Shown in pieces: positions 30,845 through 42,952 of a stretch of 64,000 bases of DNA. The first letter of the stretch is position 1. Each line of letters begins with the position of its first letter. The position numbers and the translations under genes were made by a program. The notes under the pieces were generated by a model. It ran no database searches, had not been told where the DNA came from, and saw only the letters and a list, made by a program, of their open reading frames with translations. The DNA is taken from contig NZ_CP113432.1 in the NCBI RefSeq assembly GCF_026686735.1, positions 1,178,001-1,242,000 of the forward strand, given 5' to 3'. Source of the DNA: Pseudomonas triclosanedens (GTDB lineage Bacteria; Pseudomonadota; Gammaproteobacteria; Pseudomonadales; Pseudomonadaceae).

Positions 30845-32307
30845 TGCCGATGAGCCTGAACCAACTGCTGCCCCAGGCCGAGAGCGGCGAGCTGATCCGC
30901 GAGCTGACCCTGGATAGCCGTACCGTCAAGCCGGGTGACCTGTTCCTTGCTATTCCCGGTGGGCGCCAGGATGGCCGCGTGCATATTGCGGATGCGTTGC
31001 GCCAGGGCGCTGCCGCCGTGGCATACGAAGCCGACGGCGTGACCGAGCTGCCGCCCAGCGATGTGCCCATGCTGGCGATCAAGGGGCTGGCTGCCCAGTT
31101 GTCGGCGATTGCTGGCCGCTTCTACGGCGAGCCCAGCCGTGGCCTGAATCTGGTCGGCGTGACTGGCACCAATGGCAAGACCAGCGTCAGCCAGCTTGTG
31201 GCTCAGGCGTTGGACCTGCTGGGCGAGCGTTGCGGTATCGTCGGCACCCTTGGCACGGGCTTCTACGGCTCGCTGGAAAGCGGCCGCCATACTACGCCCG
31301 ACCCGCTCGCCGTTCAGGCGACGCTGGCGCGACTCAAGCAGGGCGGTGCCAAGGCTGTCGCTATGGAGGTGTCCTCCCACGGCCTGGAACAGGGACGGGT
31401 GGCCGCGCTTGGTTTTGACGTGGCGGTGTTCACCAATCTGTCGCGCGATCACCTGGACTACCACGGCTCAATGGAGGCCTACGGCGCCGCGAAAGCCAAG
31501 TTATTCGCATGGCCCGGGCTGCGCTGCCGGGTAATCAACCTGGATGATGACTTCGGCCGCCAGTTGGCTGGCGAGAAGCACGAGTCCCGTCTGATGGGCT
31601 ACAGCCTGGAAGACCCGTCGGCCTATATCTATTGCCGCGAGGCACGGTTCGGCGATGACGGCGTCGAGGCACAGATCGTAACTCCCCAGGGGGAGGGACT
31701 GCTGCGCAGTTCGCTGCTGGGGCGTTTCAATTTGAGCAACCTGCTTGCGGTGGTCGGTGCGCTGCTGGGGCTGGACTATCCGCTGGGCGATGTACTTTCC
31801 GTACTGCCGCAGTTGGAGGGGCCGGTAGGTCGCATGCAGCGCCTGGGTGGCGGCGAGAAGCCGCTGGTGGTCGTGGACTATGCCCACACTCCGGATGCTC
31901 TGGAAAAGGTTCTGCTGGCGCTGCGTCCGCATGTGCGTGGCCAACTGCTCTGCCTGTTCGGTTGCGGCGGCGACCGTGATCGCGGCAAGCGGCCGATCAT
32001 GGCGCAGATCGCGGAGCAGCATGCGGATCGTGTGCTGGTCACCGACGATAATCCTCGCTCCGAGAAGAGCGAGGCGATCATCGCCGATATCCGTGCCGGT
32101 TTTGCCAGGCCCGAATCCGTCGAGTTCATCTGTGCACGGGGCGAGGCCATCGCGCGCCTGATCGCCGCAGCGGGGGCCGACGATGTCGTGCTGCTGGCTG
32201 GCAAGGGACATGAGGATTACCAGGAGATCGACGGCATTCGGCATCCGTTCTCCGATCTTGATCAAGCCGCCGAGGCGTTGGCCGCCTGGGAGGTGAAACG
32301 TGCTTAA
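30844..32307 (+). CDS. murE: UDP-MurNAc-tripeptide synthetase (meso-diaminopimelate adding)
   Basis: Adds meso-diaminopimelate to UDP-MurNAc-L-Ala-D-Glu. The ATP loop GVTGTNGKTS lies at about 105-114, and the DNPR motif that selects diaminopimelate over lysine is at 402-405 (TDDNPRSEKS). The N-terminal domain binds the UDP sugar and the C-terminal one the amino acid. At 487 residues it is normal. The ATG at 30844 shares its first base with the ftsI stop codon, and murF begins 8 bases before its end. Confidence 0.97.
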
Positions 32308-33664
32308 GCCCTTGTCGATCAATCAGGTCGCAGCGGCGCTCGACGGTCGCGTGGCTGGTGCCGATGCTACGTTCGATGCCGTGAGTACCGACAGCCGCGC
32401 CATTGTGCCGGGACAACTGTTCATTGCACTGACCGGCCCGCGTTTCGACGGCCACGACTACCTCGCCGAGGTTGCCGCCAAGGGCGCTGTCGCCGCGCTG
32501 GTCGAGCGTGAGGTTGTCGGCGCACCGCTGCCGCAATTGGTAGTGAAGGACACGCGTGTTGCGTTGGGCCAGCTTGGCGCCTTGAACCGGGACTCTTTCG
32601 GCGGTCCCGTCGCCGCCGTGACCGGCTCCAGCGGCAAGACCACCGTGAAGGAAATGCTCGCCAGTATCCTGCGCACGCGCGGTGAGGTACTGGCAACGCG
32701 CGGCAACCTGAACAATGACCTCGGCGCGCCGCTGACCCTGCTGCAACTGGCGCCGGAGCACCAGAGCGCGGTCATCGAGCTGGGTGCGTCGCGCGTTGGT
32801 GAAATCGCATACACCGTCGGTCTGACCCGTCCCCAGGTCGCCATCATCACCAATGCCGGAACCGCCCATGTGGGTGAGTTCGGCGGCCAGGACAAGATCG
32901 TCCTGGCCAAGGGCGAGATTCTCGAAGGCCTGCCGGCGGATGGCGTGGCGGTACTGAACCGCGACGATGCTGCGTTTGACACCTGGCAGGCCCGCGCCGC
33001 CGGTCGCCGTGTTTCCAGCTTCGGCCTGCACGATGCGCGTGCTGACTTCCGCGCAACCGATGTCCAGCGCGATGCACGTGGGTGCCCCGGGTTCACTTTG
33101 CAGGGGCCGGCCGGGGAAGCACGCATCCAGCTGAACCTGCTGGGTGAACACAACGTCGCCAACGCGCTGGCCGCCGCCGCCGCCGCACATGCTCTGGGCG
33201 TGCCGCTGGTCGGGATCGTCAATGGCCTGCAGGGTTTGCAGCCGGTCAAGGGGCGCGCGGTAGCCCAGCTCGCGACGAACGGCATGCGCGTGATCGATGA
33301 CAGCTACAACGCCAACCCGGCCTCAATCTGTGCGGCGATTGATATACTCGCCGGCTTTTCCGGCCGGACCGTCCTGGTCCTCGGGGACATGGGCGAGCTG
33401 GGTGCCTGGGCTGAGTCTTCCCACCGTGAAGTGGGAGCTTACGCCGTGGGCAAAGTCGCCTCGCTCTATGCCGTGGGTCCGCTGATGAGCCATGCCGTGC
33501 AGGCGTTTGGTTCCGAGGGCCGACACTTTGCCGATCAAGCGAGCCTGATCCATACCCTGGCTGCCGAACCGTCGACAACAACCATTCTGATCAAGGGTTC
33601 CCGCAGCGCGGCGATGGATAAAGTCGTCGCGGCGCTGTGCGGTTCCTCCGAGGAGAGTCACTAA
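32300..33664 (+). CDS. murF: UDP-MurNAc-tripeptide--D-Ala-D-Ala ligase
   Basis: Adds the D-Ala-D-Ala dipeptide, made by Ddl, to complete the UDP-MurNAc pentapeptide. The 454-residue protein shows the Mur-ligase ATP loop GSSGKTTVKEM near 110-120, NNDLGAPLTLL, and the late IDDSYNANPASI segment. It starts at a GTG at 32300, overlapping murE by 8 bases, and its TAA directly abuts the mraY ATG. Confidence 0.97.
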   Translation: MLKPLSINQVAAALDGRVAGADATFDAVSTDSRAIVPGQLFIALTGPRFDGHDYLAEVAAKGAVAALVEREVVGAPLPQLVVKDTRVALGQLGALNRDSFGGPVAAVTGSSGKTTVKEMLASILRTRGEVLATRGNLNNDLGAPLTLLQLAPEHQSAVIELGASRVGEIAYTVGLTRPQVAIITNAGTAHVGEFGGQDKIVLAKGEILEGLPADGVAVLNRDDAAFDTWQARAAGRRVSSFGLHDARADFRATDVQRDARGCPGFTLQGPAGEARIQLNLLGEHNVANALAAAAAAHALGVPLVGIVNGLQGLQPVKGRAVAQLATNGMRVIDDSYNANPASICAAIDILAGFSGRTVLVLGDMGELGAWAESSHREVGAYAVGKVASLYAVGPLMSHAVQAFGSEGRHFADQASLIHTLAAEPSTTTILIKGSRSAAMDKVVAALCGSSEESH

Positions 33665-34747
33665 ATGCTGCTGCTGCTCGCCGAGTACCTGCAACAGTTC
33701 TACAAGGGCTTCGGCGTCTTCCAGTACCTGACCCTGCGCGGCATCCTCAGCGTGCTCACCGCGCTCGTCCTGTCGTTGTGGCTGGGCCCGTGGATGATCC
33801 GCACCTTGCAGATCCGCCAGATCGGTCAGGCCGTGCGCAATGATGGTCCGCAATCGCACCTGTCGAAGAAAGGCACCCCGACGATGGGTGGTGCGCTGAT
33901 TCTCACTGCCATCGCCATCAGTACCCTGTTGTGGGCGGACTGGTCCAACCGCTACGTCTGGGTCGTGCTGGCCGTGACGCTGCTGTTCGGCGCCATCGGC
34001 TGGGTGGACGACTACCGCAAGGTGATCGAGAAGAACTCCCGCGGGCTGCCGAGCCGCTGGAAGTATTTCTGGCAGTCGGTGTTTGGCCTGGGCGCGGCGA
34101 TCTTCCTTTATATGACCGCCGAAACGCCGATCGAAACCACACTGATCCTGCCACTGCTCAAGAACATCGAGATCCCGCTGGGTATCTTCTTCATCGTGCT
34201 GACCTACTTCGTCATCGTCGGCTCGAGCAACGCGGTGAACCTGACCGACGGACTCGACGGCCTGGCGATCATGCCGACCGTGATGGTGGGCGGTGCACTG
34301 GGGATCTTCTGCTACCTGTCGGGCAACATCAAATTCGCCGAATACCTGCTGATCCCGAGCGTTCCGGGCGCGGGTGAGCTGATCATCTTCTGCGCCGCCA
34401 TCGTCGGCGCGGGGCTCGGGTTCCTCTGGTTCAACACCTATCCGGCGCAGGTCTTCATGGGTGACGTCGGCGCGCTGGCGCTGGGCGCCGCGTTGGGCAC
34501 CATCGCAGTGATCGTCCGCCAGGAAATCGTGCTGTTCATCATGGGCGGCGTGTTCGTGATGGAAACCCTGTCGGTGGTGATCCAGGTCGCTTCCTTCAAG
34601 TTGACTGGCAAACGTGTGTTCCGCATGGCGCCGATTCACCACCACTTCGAACTCAAAGGCTGGCCGGAGCCGCGCGTGATCGTGCGCTTCTGGATCATCA
34701 CGGTAATTCTCGTGCTGATCGGCCTGGCTACGTTGAAACTGCGTTGA
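33665..34747 (+). CDS. mraY: Phospho-MurNAc-pentapeptide translocase
   Basis: Transfers phospho-MurNAc-pentapeptide to undecaprenyl phosphate, making lipid I at the inner face of the membrane. The 360-residue protein has ten predicted membrane helices. Family landmarks are [12 protein letters not shown] in the first cytoplasmic loop, the aspartates in [18 protein letters not shown] and [11 protein letters not shown], and the late [13 protein letters not shown] histidine motif. It abuts murF with no gap; murD follows after 13 bases. Confidence 0.98.
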   Translation: MLLLLAEYLQQFYKGFGVFQYLTLRGILSVLTALVLSLWLGPWMIRTLQIRQIGQAVRNDGPQSHLSKKGTPTMGGALILTAIAISTLLWADWSNRYVWVVLAVTLLFGAIGWVDDYRKVIEKNSRGLPSRWKYFWQSVFGLGAAIFLYMTAETPIETTLILPLLKNIEIPLGIFFIVLTYFVIVGSSNAVNLTDGLDGLAIMPTVMVGGALGIFCYLSGNIKFAEYLLIPSVPGAGELIIFCAAIVGAGLGFLWFNTYPAQVFMGDVGALALGAALGTIAVIVRQEIVLFIMGGVFVMETLSVVIQVASFKLTGKRVFRMAPIHHHFELKGWPEPRVIVRFWIITVILVLIGLATLKLR

Positions 34748-34760
34748 GGACTGATCGAGC

Positions 34761-36107
34761 ATGAGCCTGATCGCTTCCGACCAATTCCGCATCGTTGTCG
34801 GTCTCGGCAAGAGCGGCATGTCCCTGGTCCGCCATCTGGCGCGCCAGGGCGTGCCATTTGCCGTTGCCGATACGCGCGCGAATCCGCCGGAGCTGGCGAC
34901 CCTGCGCGAGCAGTATCCGCAGGTCGAGGTGCGCTGTGGCGAACTCGATGCCGATTTCCTCTGCCGCGCTCAGGAGCTCTACGTGAGCCCCGGTCTGTCG
35001 CTGCGCATTCCGGCATTGGCCGAGGCTGCTTCGCGTGGTGTGCGTCTGTCCGGCGACGTTGACCTGTTCGCCCGCAACGCCAGGGCCCCGATCGTGGCGA
35101 TCACCGGTTCCAATGCCAAGAGCACCGTCACCACCCTTGTGGGCGACATGGCCAGGGCGGCCGGCAAGCGCGTTGCCGTGGGCGGCAACCTGGGTACGCC
35201 GGCGCTGGATCTGCTGGCCGATGATATCGAGCTCTACGTCGTCGAGCTTTCCAGCTTCCAGTTGGAAACCTGTGAGCGTCTGAACGCCGAAGTCGCCACC
35301 TGCCTGAATGTCAGCGAAGACCACATGGATCGCTACGACGGCATGGCCGACTACCACCTGGCCAAGCATCGCATCTTCCGTGGCGCGCGCCAGGTCGTGG
35401 TGAATCGTGCCGACGCATTGAGCCGTCCATTGATCGCCGATACCGTGCCATGCTGGACTTTTGGTACCAACAAGCCGGACTTCAAGGGCTTCGGCCTGAT
35501 CGAAGAGGACGGTGAGAAGTGGCTGGCATTCCAGTTCGACAAGCTGATGCCGGCTCGTGAGCTGAAAATCCGCGGCGCGCACAACCAGTCCAATGCCCTC
35601 GCGGCGCTGGCGCTCGGCCATGCCATTGGCCTGCCGTTCGACGCGATGCTGCACACCCTGCGTGAGTTCGCCGGTCTGGCGCACCGCTGCCAGTGGGTGC
35701 GCGAGCGCAACGGCGTGAACTTCTATGACGACTCCAAGGCTACCAATGTCGGTGCTGCGCTGGCCGCCATCGAGGGGCTGGGGGCCGATATCGACGGCAA
35801 GCTGGTGCTGATCGCCGGTGGAGACGGCAAGGGCGCCGATTTCCATGATCTGCGTGGCCCGGTGGCGCAGCATTGTCGCGCCGTGGTGCTGCTGGGCCGC
35901 GATGCCGAACTGGTTGGCGCCGCCATCGGCAACGCTGTGCCGAAGGTGCGCGTGAGCACTCTGGCCGAGGCCGTAGAGCACGCCGCCGAACTGGCGTTGC
36001 CGGGCGATGCCGTGCTGCTGTCGCCGGCCTGTGCGAGCCTGGATATGTTCAAGAACTACGAGGAGCGCGGCCGCCTCTTCGCCAAGACCGTGGAGGAGCT
36101 CACCTGA
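34761..36107 (+). CDS. murD: UDP-MurNAc-L-Ala--D-Glu ligase
   Basis: Adds D-glutamate to UDP-MurNAc-L-Ala. The 448-residue protein has the three Mur-ligase domains, with VVELSSFQLE, LNVSEDHMDRY and FYDDSKATNV as family landmarks. An oddity is the ATP loop near 115-121, which reads GSNAKST where most Mur ligases have GSNGKS or GTNGKT; the DNA (GCC) is unambiguous in this window. I recall the same residue in P. aeruginosa, so it is probably functional. Its stop shares one base with the ftsW start. Confidence 0.96.
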   Translation: MSLIASDQFRIVVGLGKSGMSLVRHLARQGVPFAVADTRANPPELATLREQYPQVEVRCGELDADFLCRAQELYVSPGLSLRIPALAEAASRGVRLSGDVDLFARNARAPIVAITGSNAKSTVTTLVGDMARAAGKRVAVGGNLGTPALDLLADDIELYVVELSSFQLETCERLNAEVATCLNVSEDHMDRYDGMADYHLAKHRIFRGARQVVVNRADALSRPLIADTVPCWTFGTNKPDFKGFGLIEEDGEKWLAFQFDKLMPARELKIRGAHNQSNALAALALGHAIGLPFDAMLHTLREFAGLAHRCQWVRERNGVNFYDDSKATNVGAALAAIEGLGADIDGKLVLIAGGDGKGADFHDLRGPVAQHCRAVVLLGRDAELVGAAIGNAVPKVRVSTLAEAVEHAAELALPGDAVLLSPACASLDMFKNYEERGRLFAKTVEELT

Positions 36108-37306
36108 TGTTCTCCTTCCTGCGCCCATACCCGTCCCCGCTGATCAGCCGTCACGGCATCGACCTGGACTTCCCGCTGCTGGCGGGTTGCTTGGCGCTGC
36201 TCGGCCTCGGTCTGGTGATGGTCACCTCGGCCTCTTCCGAGGTTGCGGCGGCGCAGTCCGGCAACCCGCTGTACTTCTCGGTCCGCCACCTGATCTACCT
36301 GGCCATCGGCTTCGTCGCCTGCGGCCTGACCATGATGGTGCCGATGGAAACCTGGCAACGGCTGGGTTGGAAGCTGCTGGCGGTCGCCTTCGTGCTGCTG
36401 GTGATGGTGATCACCCCCGGCATCGGCCGCGAGGTGAACGGTTCCATGCGCTGGATCGGTTTCGGCCTGTTCAACATCCAGCCGTCCGAGATCGCCAAGG
36501 TGTTCGTGGTGATCTTCATGGCTGGCTACCTGGTGCGTCGCCAGGAAGAGGTGCGTGAAAGCTGGCTCGGCTTCTTCAAGCCGTTCGTGGTGCTCCTGCC
36601 GATGGCCGGCCTGCTGCTGCGCGAGCCCGACTTCGGCGCCACGGTGGTGATGATGGGCGCCGCCGCCGCGATGCTGTTCCTGGGGGGCGTAGGCCTGTTC
36701 CGCTTCGGGCTGATGGTCGCACTGGCCGTAGGCGCCGTGGTTCTGCTGATCCAGACGCAGCCGTACCGGATGGCGCGTCTGACCAACTTCACCGACCCCT
36801 GGGCCGACCAGTTCGGCGCGGGCTACCAGCTCAGCCAGGCATTGATCGCGTTCGGCCGTGGTGGCTGGACCGGCATGGGGCTGGGCAACAGCATCCAGAA
36901 GCAGTTCTACCTGCCCGAAGCGCACACCGACTTCGTGTTCGCGGTGCTGGCCGAAGAGCTGGGCATCGTCGGCGCGATGGCGACCGTCGGGCTGTTCGTC
37001 TTCGTCAGTCTGCGCGCCCTGTACATCGGTATCTGGGCGGAGCAGGCGAAGCAGTACTTCTCCGCCTACGTGGCCTATGGCCTGGCATTCCTCTGGATCG
37101 GTCAGTTCCTGATCAATGTGGGCGTGAACGTCGGTCTGTTGCCGACCAAGGGCCTGACCCTGCCGTTCCTGAGTTACGGCGGTTCGTCGCTGGTGATCTG
37201 CTGTGCGTGCCTCGGCATGCTGCTGCGCATCGAGTGGGAGCGCCGCACCGTAATGGGTAGCGAAGAGTATGAGTTCACCGAAGAGGACTTTGCCGATGAA
37301 AGGTAA
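36107..37306 (+). CDS. ftsW: Septal peptidoglycan glycosyltransferase FtsW
   Basis: A SEDS-family polymerase that links lipid II into glycan strands at the septum together with FtsI. The 399-residue protein has ten predicted membrane helices, with the conserved GREVNGSMRWI loop, QPSEIAK, the large-loop aspartate in LPEAHTDFVFAVLAEELG and the C-terminal LPFLSYGGSSL. I start it at the ATG at 36107, which overlaps the murD stop by one base; in-frame codons upstream lie inside murD. The end overlaps murG by 11 bases. Confidence 0.97.
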   Translation: MFSFLRPYPSPLISRHGIDLDFPLLAGCLALLGLGLVMVTSASSEVAAAQSGNPLYFSVRHLIYLAIGFVACGLTMMVPMETWQRLGWKLLAVAFVLLVMVITPGIGREVNGSMRWIGFGLFNIQPSEIAKVFVVIFMAGYLVRRQEEVRESWLGFFKPFVVLLPMAGLLLREPDFGATVVMMGAAAAMLFLGGVGLFRFGLMVALAVGAVVLLIQTQPYRMARLTNFTDPWADQFGAGYQLSQALIAFGRGGWTGMGLGNSIQKQFYLPEAHTDFVFAVLAEELGIVGAMATVGLFVFVSLRALYIGIWAEQAKQYFSAYVAYGLAFLWIGQFLINVGVNVGLLPTKGLTLPFLSYGGSSLVICCACLGMLLRIEWERRTVMGSEEYEFTEEDFADER

Positions 37307-38361
37307 TGTCCTGATCATGGCAGGCGGCACCGGCGGGCATGTGTTCCCGGCGTTGGCTTGCGCCCGCGAGTTCCAGGCGCGCGGTTACAGCGTGCATTGG
37401 CTCGGCACACCGCGCGGCATCGAGAACGACCTGGTGCCCAAGGCGGGCCTGCCGCTGCATCTGATCAATATCAGCGGCTTGCGCGGCAAGGGCGTGAAGT
37501 CGCTGCTGCGCGCCCCGTTCGACCTGCTCAAGTCACTGTTCCAGGCATTCGGCGTGGTGCGCCGGCTCAAGCCCGTGTGCGTGCTCGGCCTGGGTGGATA
37601 CGTCACCGGGCCGGGCGGCCTGGCGGCGAAACTGTCCGGCGTGCCGCTGGTGATCCACGAACAGAACGCCGTCGCCGGCACCGCCAACCGTAGCCTGGCG
37701 CCGCTGGCCAAGCGCATCTGCGAGGCGTTCCCGGATACCTTCGATGCCAGCGCCAAGCGCCTCACCACCGGCAATCCGGTGCGCGCCGAGCTGTTCGTCG
37801 AAGAGAGCGCCCGCGCGCCGCTGGCTGGCCGTCGCGTCAACCTGCTGGTGCTGGGCGGCAGCCTGGGCGCCGAGCCGTTGAACAAGCTGCTGCCCGAAGC
37901 CCTGGCGCAAGTGCCGGCGGAGGTGCGCCCGGCGATTCGCCATCAGGCCGGTCGTCAGCACGATCAGGTCACCGCGGAGCGTTATCGCGAGGCAGGAGTC
38001 GAAGCCGAGGTTGCGCCCTTCATCAGCGACATGGCTGCCGCCTACACCTGGGCCGATCTAGTGATCTGCCGGGCCGGCGCGCTGACTGTCAGCGAGCTGA
38101 CCGCCGCTGGTCTGCCGTCTTTCCTGGTGCCATTGCCCCATGCGATCGACGATCACCAGACCAAAAATGCCGAATTCCTGGTGCGGGAGGGCGCCGCCCA
38201 CCTGCTGCCGCAGAAATCTACCGGCGCCGCCGATCTGGCCGCGCAGTTGTCCGAGGTATTGATGCATCCCGAAACCCTGACCCGCATGGCCGCGCGCGCG
38301 CGCAGCCTGGCGAAACCCGACGCTACCCGCACGGTGGTCGATGCCTGTCTGGAGGTGGCCC

Positions 38362-38369
<8 letters not shown>
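37296..38369 (+). CDS. murG: UDP-GlcNAc:lipid I transferase MurG
   Basis: Adds GlcNAc to lipid I, producing lipid II at the inner membrane. The 357-residue GT-B enzyme shows the N-terminal [14 protein letters not shown] loop, a second glycine-rich loop [24 protein letters not shown], and the C-terminal UDP-GlcNAc site [18 protein letters not shown] with [13 protein letters not shown]. The ATG at 37296, preceded by GAGGAC, is the true start; it lies 11 bases inside ftsW. murC begins 8 bases before its end. Confidence 0.97.
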
Positions 38370-40763
<2,394 letters not shown>

Positions 40764-40766
40764 GAG

Positions 40767-41630
40767 ATGAACGGCGCGTCGCTTCGTCACCAGCAACCCG
40801 GAATCGGCCGCGCACCTGCGCGCAAGCCGGTGCCGCGCGGCGCCAGCCGCCTGGTGGCCAAGGAACCGCTGAGTGCCCGGGTGCCGAAGCCGAGTTTCGG
40901 CTTCCTCAAGGTGCTGCTGTGGCCGTTGGTGCTGGGCGTGCTCGGTGTCGGTGCCTATTACGGCGCGCAATATGTGCTGCCCTACGCGGATCGGCCGATC
41001 GCCAAGGTCAGCGTGGAAGGTGATCTGAGCTACATCAGCCAGGCTGCGGTGCAGCAGCGGATCAGTCCCTACGTGTCGGCCAGCTTCTTCACCATCGACC
41101 TGGCCGGTATGCGCCAGGAGCTGGAGCAGATGCCGTGGATCGCCCACGCCGAGGTGCGCCGTGTATGGCCGGATCAGGTGGTGATCCGCCTGGACGAACA
41201 ACTGCCGATCGCGCGCTGGGGGAACGAGGCGCTGTTGAACAACCAGGGCCAGGCATTCGCCCCGCGCGAAGTGGCCAACTATGAGCATCTGCCGCGCCTG
41301 TCCGGCCCGCAGCGTGCTCAGCAGCAGGTCATGCAGCAGTACCAGATCCTCAGCCAGATGCTCCGTCCGCTGGGCTTCACCATCTCCAGCCTGGACATGA
41401 GCTCGCGCGGCGCCTGGACGCTGGGCACTGCGCAGGGAGTGGAGATCATGCTGGGCCGCGACCATGCAGTGGAACAGATTCGCCGACTCGTGACCATCTA
41501 CGACAAGGCACTGAAAGATCAGATTTCGAAAATTGCGCGCATCGACATGCGCTACCCCAACGGCCTGGCCGTGGCGTGGCGCGATCCGGTGCCGGAAACG
41601 TCGGTGGCGCAGACCACCGCCGTGCAGTGA
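40767..41630 (+). CDS. ftsQ: Cell division protein FtsQ
   Basis: A bitopic membrane protein that links early and late divisome parts through the FtsQLB complex. The 287-residue product has a basic cytoplasmic tail of about 45 residues, one membrane helix (about 48-68), a periplasmic POTRA domain beginning at [15 protein letters not shown], and the beta domain with [19 protein letters not shown]. The C-terminal end after about 270 is a short variable tail. It follows ddlB after 3 bases and precedes ftsA by 21. Confidence 0.95.
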   Translation: MNGASLRHQQPGIGRAPARKPVPRGASRLVAKEPLSARVPKPSFGFLKVLLWPLVLGVLGVGAYYGAQYVLPYADRPIAKVSVEGDLSYISQAAVQQRISPYVSASFFTIDLAGMRQELEQMPWIAHAEVRRVWPDQVVIRLDEQLPIARWGNEALLNNQGQAFAPREVANYEHLPRLSGPQRAQQQVMQQYQILSQMLRPLGFTISSLDMSSRGAWTLGTAQGVEIMLGRDHAVEQIRRLVTIYDKALKDQISKIARIDMRYPNGLAVAWRDPVPETSVAQTTAVQ

Positions 41631-41651
41631 GTTGAGGAGACTTCGATAAAC

Positions 41652-42899
41652 ATGGCAAGCGTGCAGAGCGGCAAAATGGTCGTCGGCCTGGACATCGGCA
41701 CCTCCAAGGTGGTGGCGCTGGTGGGCGAGGTGGCGGCTGATGGCAGGCTGGAGATCGTCGGTATCGGGACGCACCCTTCGCGCGGCCTGAAGAAGGGCGT
41801 GGTGGTGAACATCGAGTCCACCGTGCAATCGATCCAGCGCGCCATCGATGAAGCCCAGCAGATGGCTGGCTGCCGTATTCACTCGGCCTTCGTCGGTATC
41901 GCAGGCAACCATATCCGCAGCCTGAATTCCCACGGCATCGTGGCGATCCGCGACCGCGAAGTGAGCGGTGCCGACATCGAACGCGTGCTGGATGCCGCCC
42001 AGGCGGTCGCGATTCCGGCGGACCAGCGTGTGCTGCACACCCTGGCGCAGGATTACGTGATCGACAACCAGGAGGGCGTTCGCGAGCCGCTGGGTATGTC
42101 CGGCGTGCGCCTGGAAGCCAAGGTCCACGTCGTGACCTGCGCGGTGAACGCAGCGCAGAACATCGAGAAATGCGTGCGCCGTTGCGGCCTGGAAGTGGAT
42201 GACATCATCCTCGAGCAACTGGCATCGGCCTATTCGGTGCTTACCGAGGACGAAAAGGAACTGGGCGTTTGCCTGGTGGACATCGGTGGCGGTACTACCG
42301 ATATCGCCATTTTCACCGAGGGAGCCATTCGCCACACGGCGGTAATCCCGATCGCTGGCGATCAGGTCACTAACGATATCGCGATGGCCCTGCGCACCCC
42401 GACGCAATATGCCGAAGAGATCAAGATTCGATATGCTTGCGCCTTAGCCAAACTGGCCGGTGCGGGCGAAACCATCAAGGTGCCCAGCGTTGGGGACCGG
42501 CCACCGCGGGAACTGTCGCGCCAGGCGCTTGCCGAAGTGGTCGAGCCGCGTTACGACGAGCTCTTCACCCTGGTACAGGCCGAACTGCGTCGCAGTGGCT
42601 ACGAGGATCTGATCCCGGCCGGGATCGTCCTGACCGGAGGCACCTCCAAGATGGAAGGCGCCGTCGAGCTGGCCGAAGAGATCTTTCACATGCCGGTGCG
42701 CCTGGGCGTGCCGCACAGCGTCAAGGGACTGACCGACGTCGTGCGCAATCCAATCTACTCCACAGGCGTGGGCCTGCTCATGTATGGGCTGCAGAAGCAG
42801 TCTGACGGTATCTCCATGTCCGGCAGCAGCTTCAGCAGCGACGAGCCCAAGGCACCGGTACTGGAACGGCTCAAACGCTGGGTTCAGGGCAATTTCTGA
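41652..42899 (+). CDS. ftsA: Cell division protein FtsA
   Basis: An actin-like ATPase that tethers FtsZ filaments to the membrane and recruits later division proteins. The 415-residue protein shows the actin-fold phosphate loops VGLDIGTSKVVALVG and VDIGGGTTDIAIF, the 1C domain between them, and ends in the amphipathic membrane-targeting helix LERLKRWVQGNF. It lies between ftsQ and ftsZ as in almost all gamma-proteobacteria. The 53-base gap to ftsZ contains an AGGAAGGAGAGG ribosome site. Confidence 0.97.
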   Translation: MASVQSGKMVVGLDIGTSKVVALVGEVAADGRLEIVGIGTHPSRGLKKGVVVNIESTVQSIQRAIDEAQQMAGCRIHSAFVGIAGNHIRSLNSHGIVAIRDREVSGADIERVLDAAQAVAIPADQRVLHTLAQDYVIDNQEGVREPLGMSGVRLEAKVHVVTCAVNAAQNIEKCVRRCGLEVDDIILEQLASAYSVLTEDEKELGVCLVDIGGGTTDIAIFTEGAIRHTAVIPIAGDQVTNDIAMALRTPTQYAEEIKIRYACALAKLAGAGETIKVPSVGDRPPRELSRQALAEVVEPRYDELFTLVQAELRRSGYEDLIPAGIVLTGGTSKMEGAVELAEEIFHMPVRLGVPHSVKGLTDVVRNPIYSTGVGLLMYGLQKQSDGISMSGSSFSSDEPKAPVLERLKRWVQGNF

Positions 42900-42952
42900 T
42901 TTACCACCGCGGTAAACGTAGGCGACACAACTAGAAAGGAAGGAGAGGGGAA

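Noticed and set aside
35873..36106. N-terminal extension of FtsW
   Set aside because: It lies within murD in another frame; the ATG at 36107 overlaps the murD stop and matches the family.
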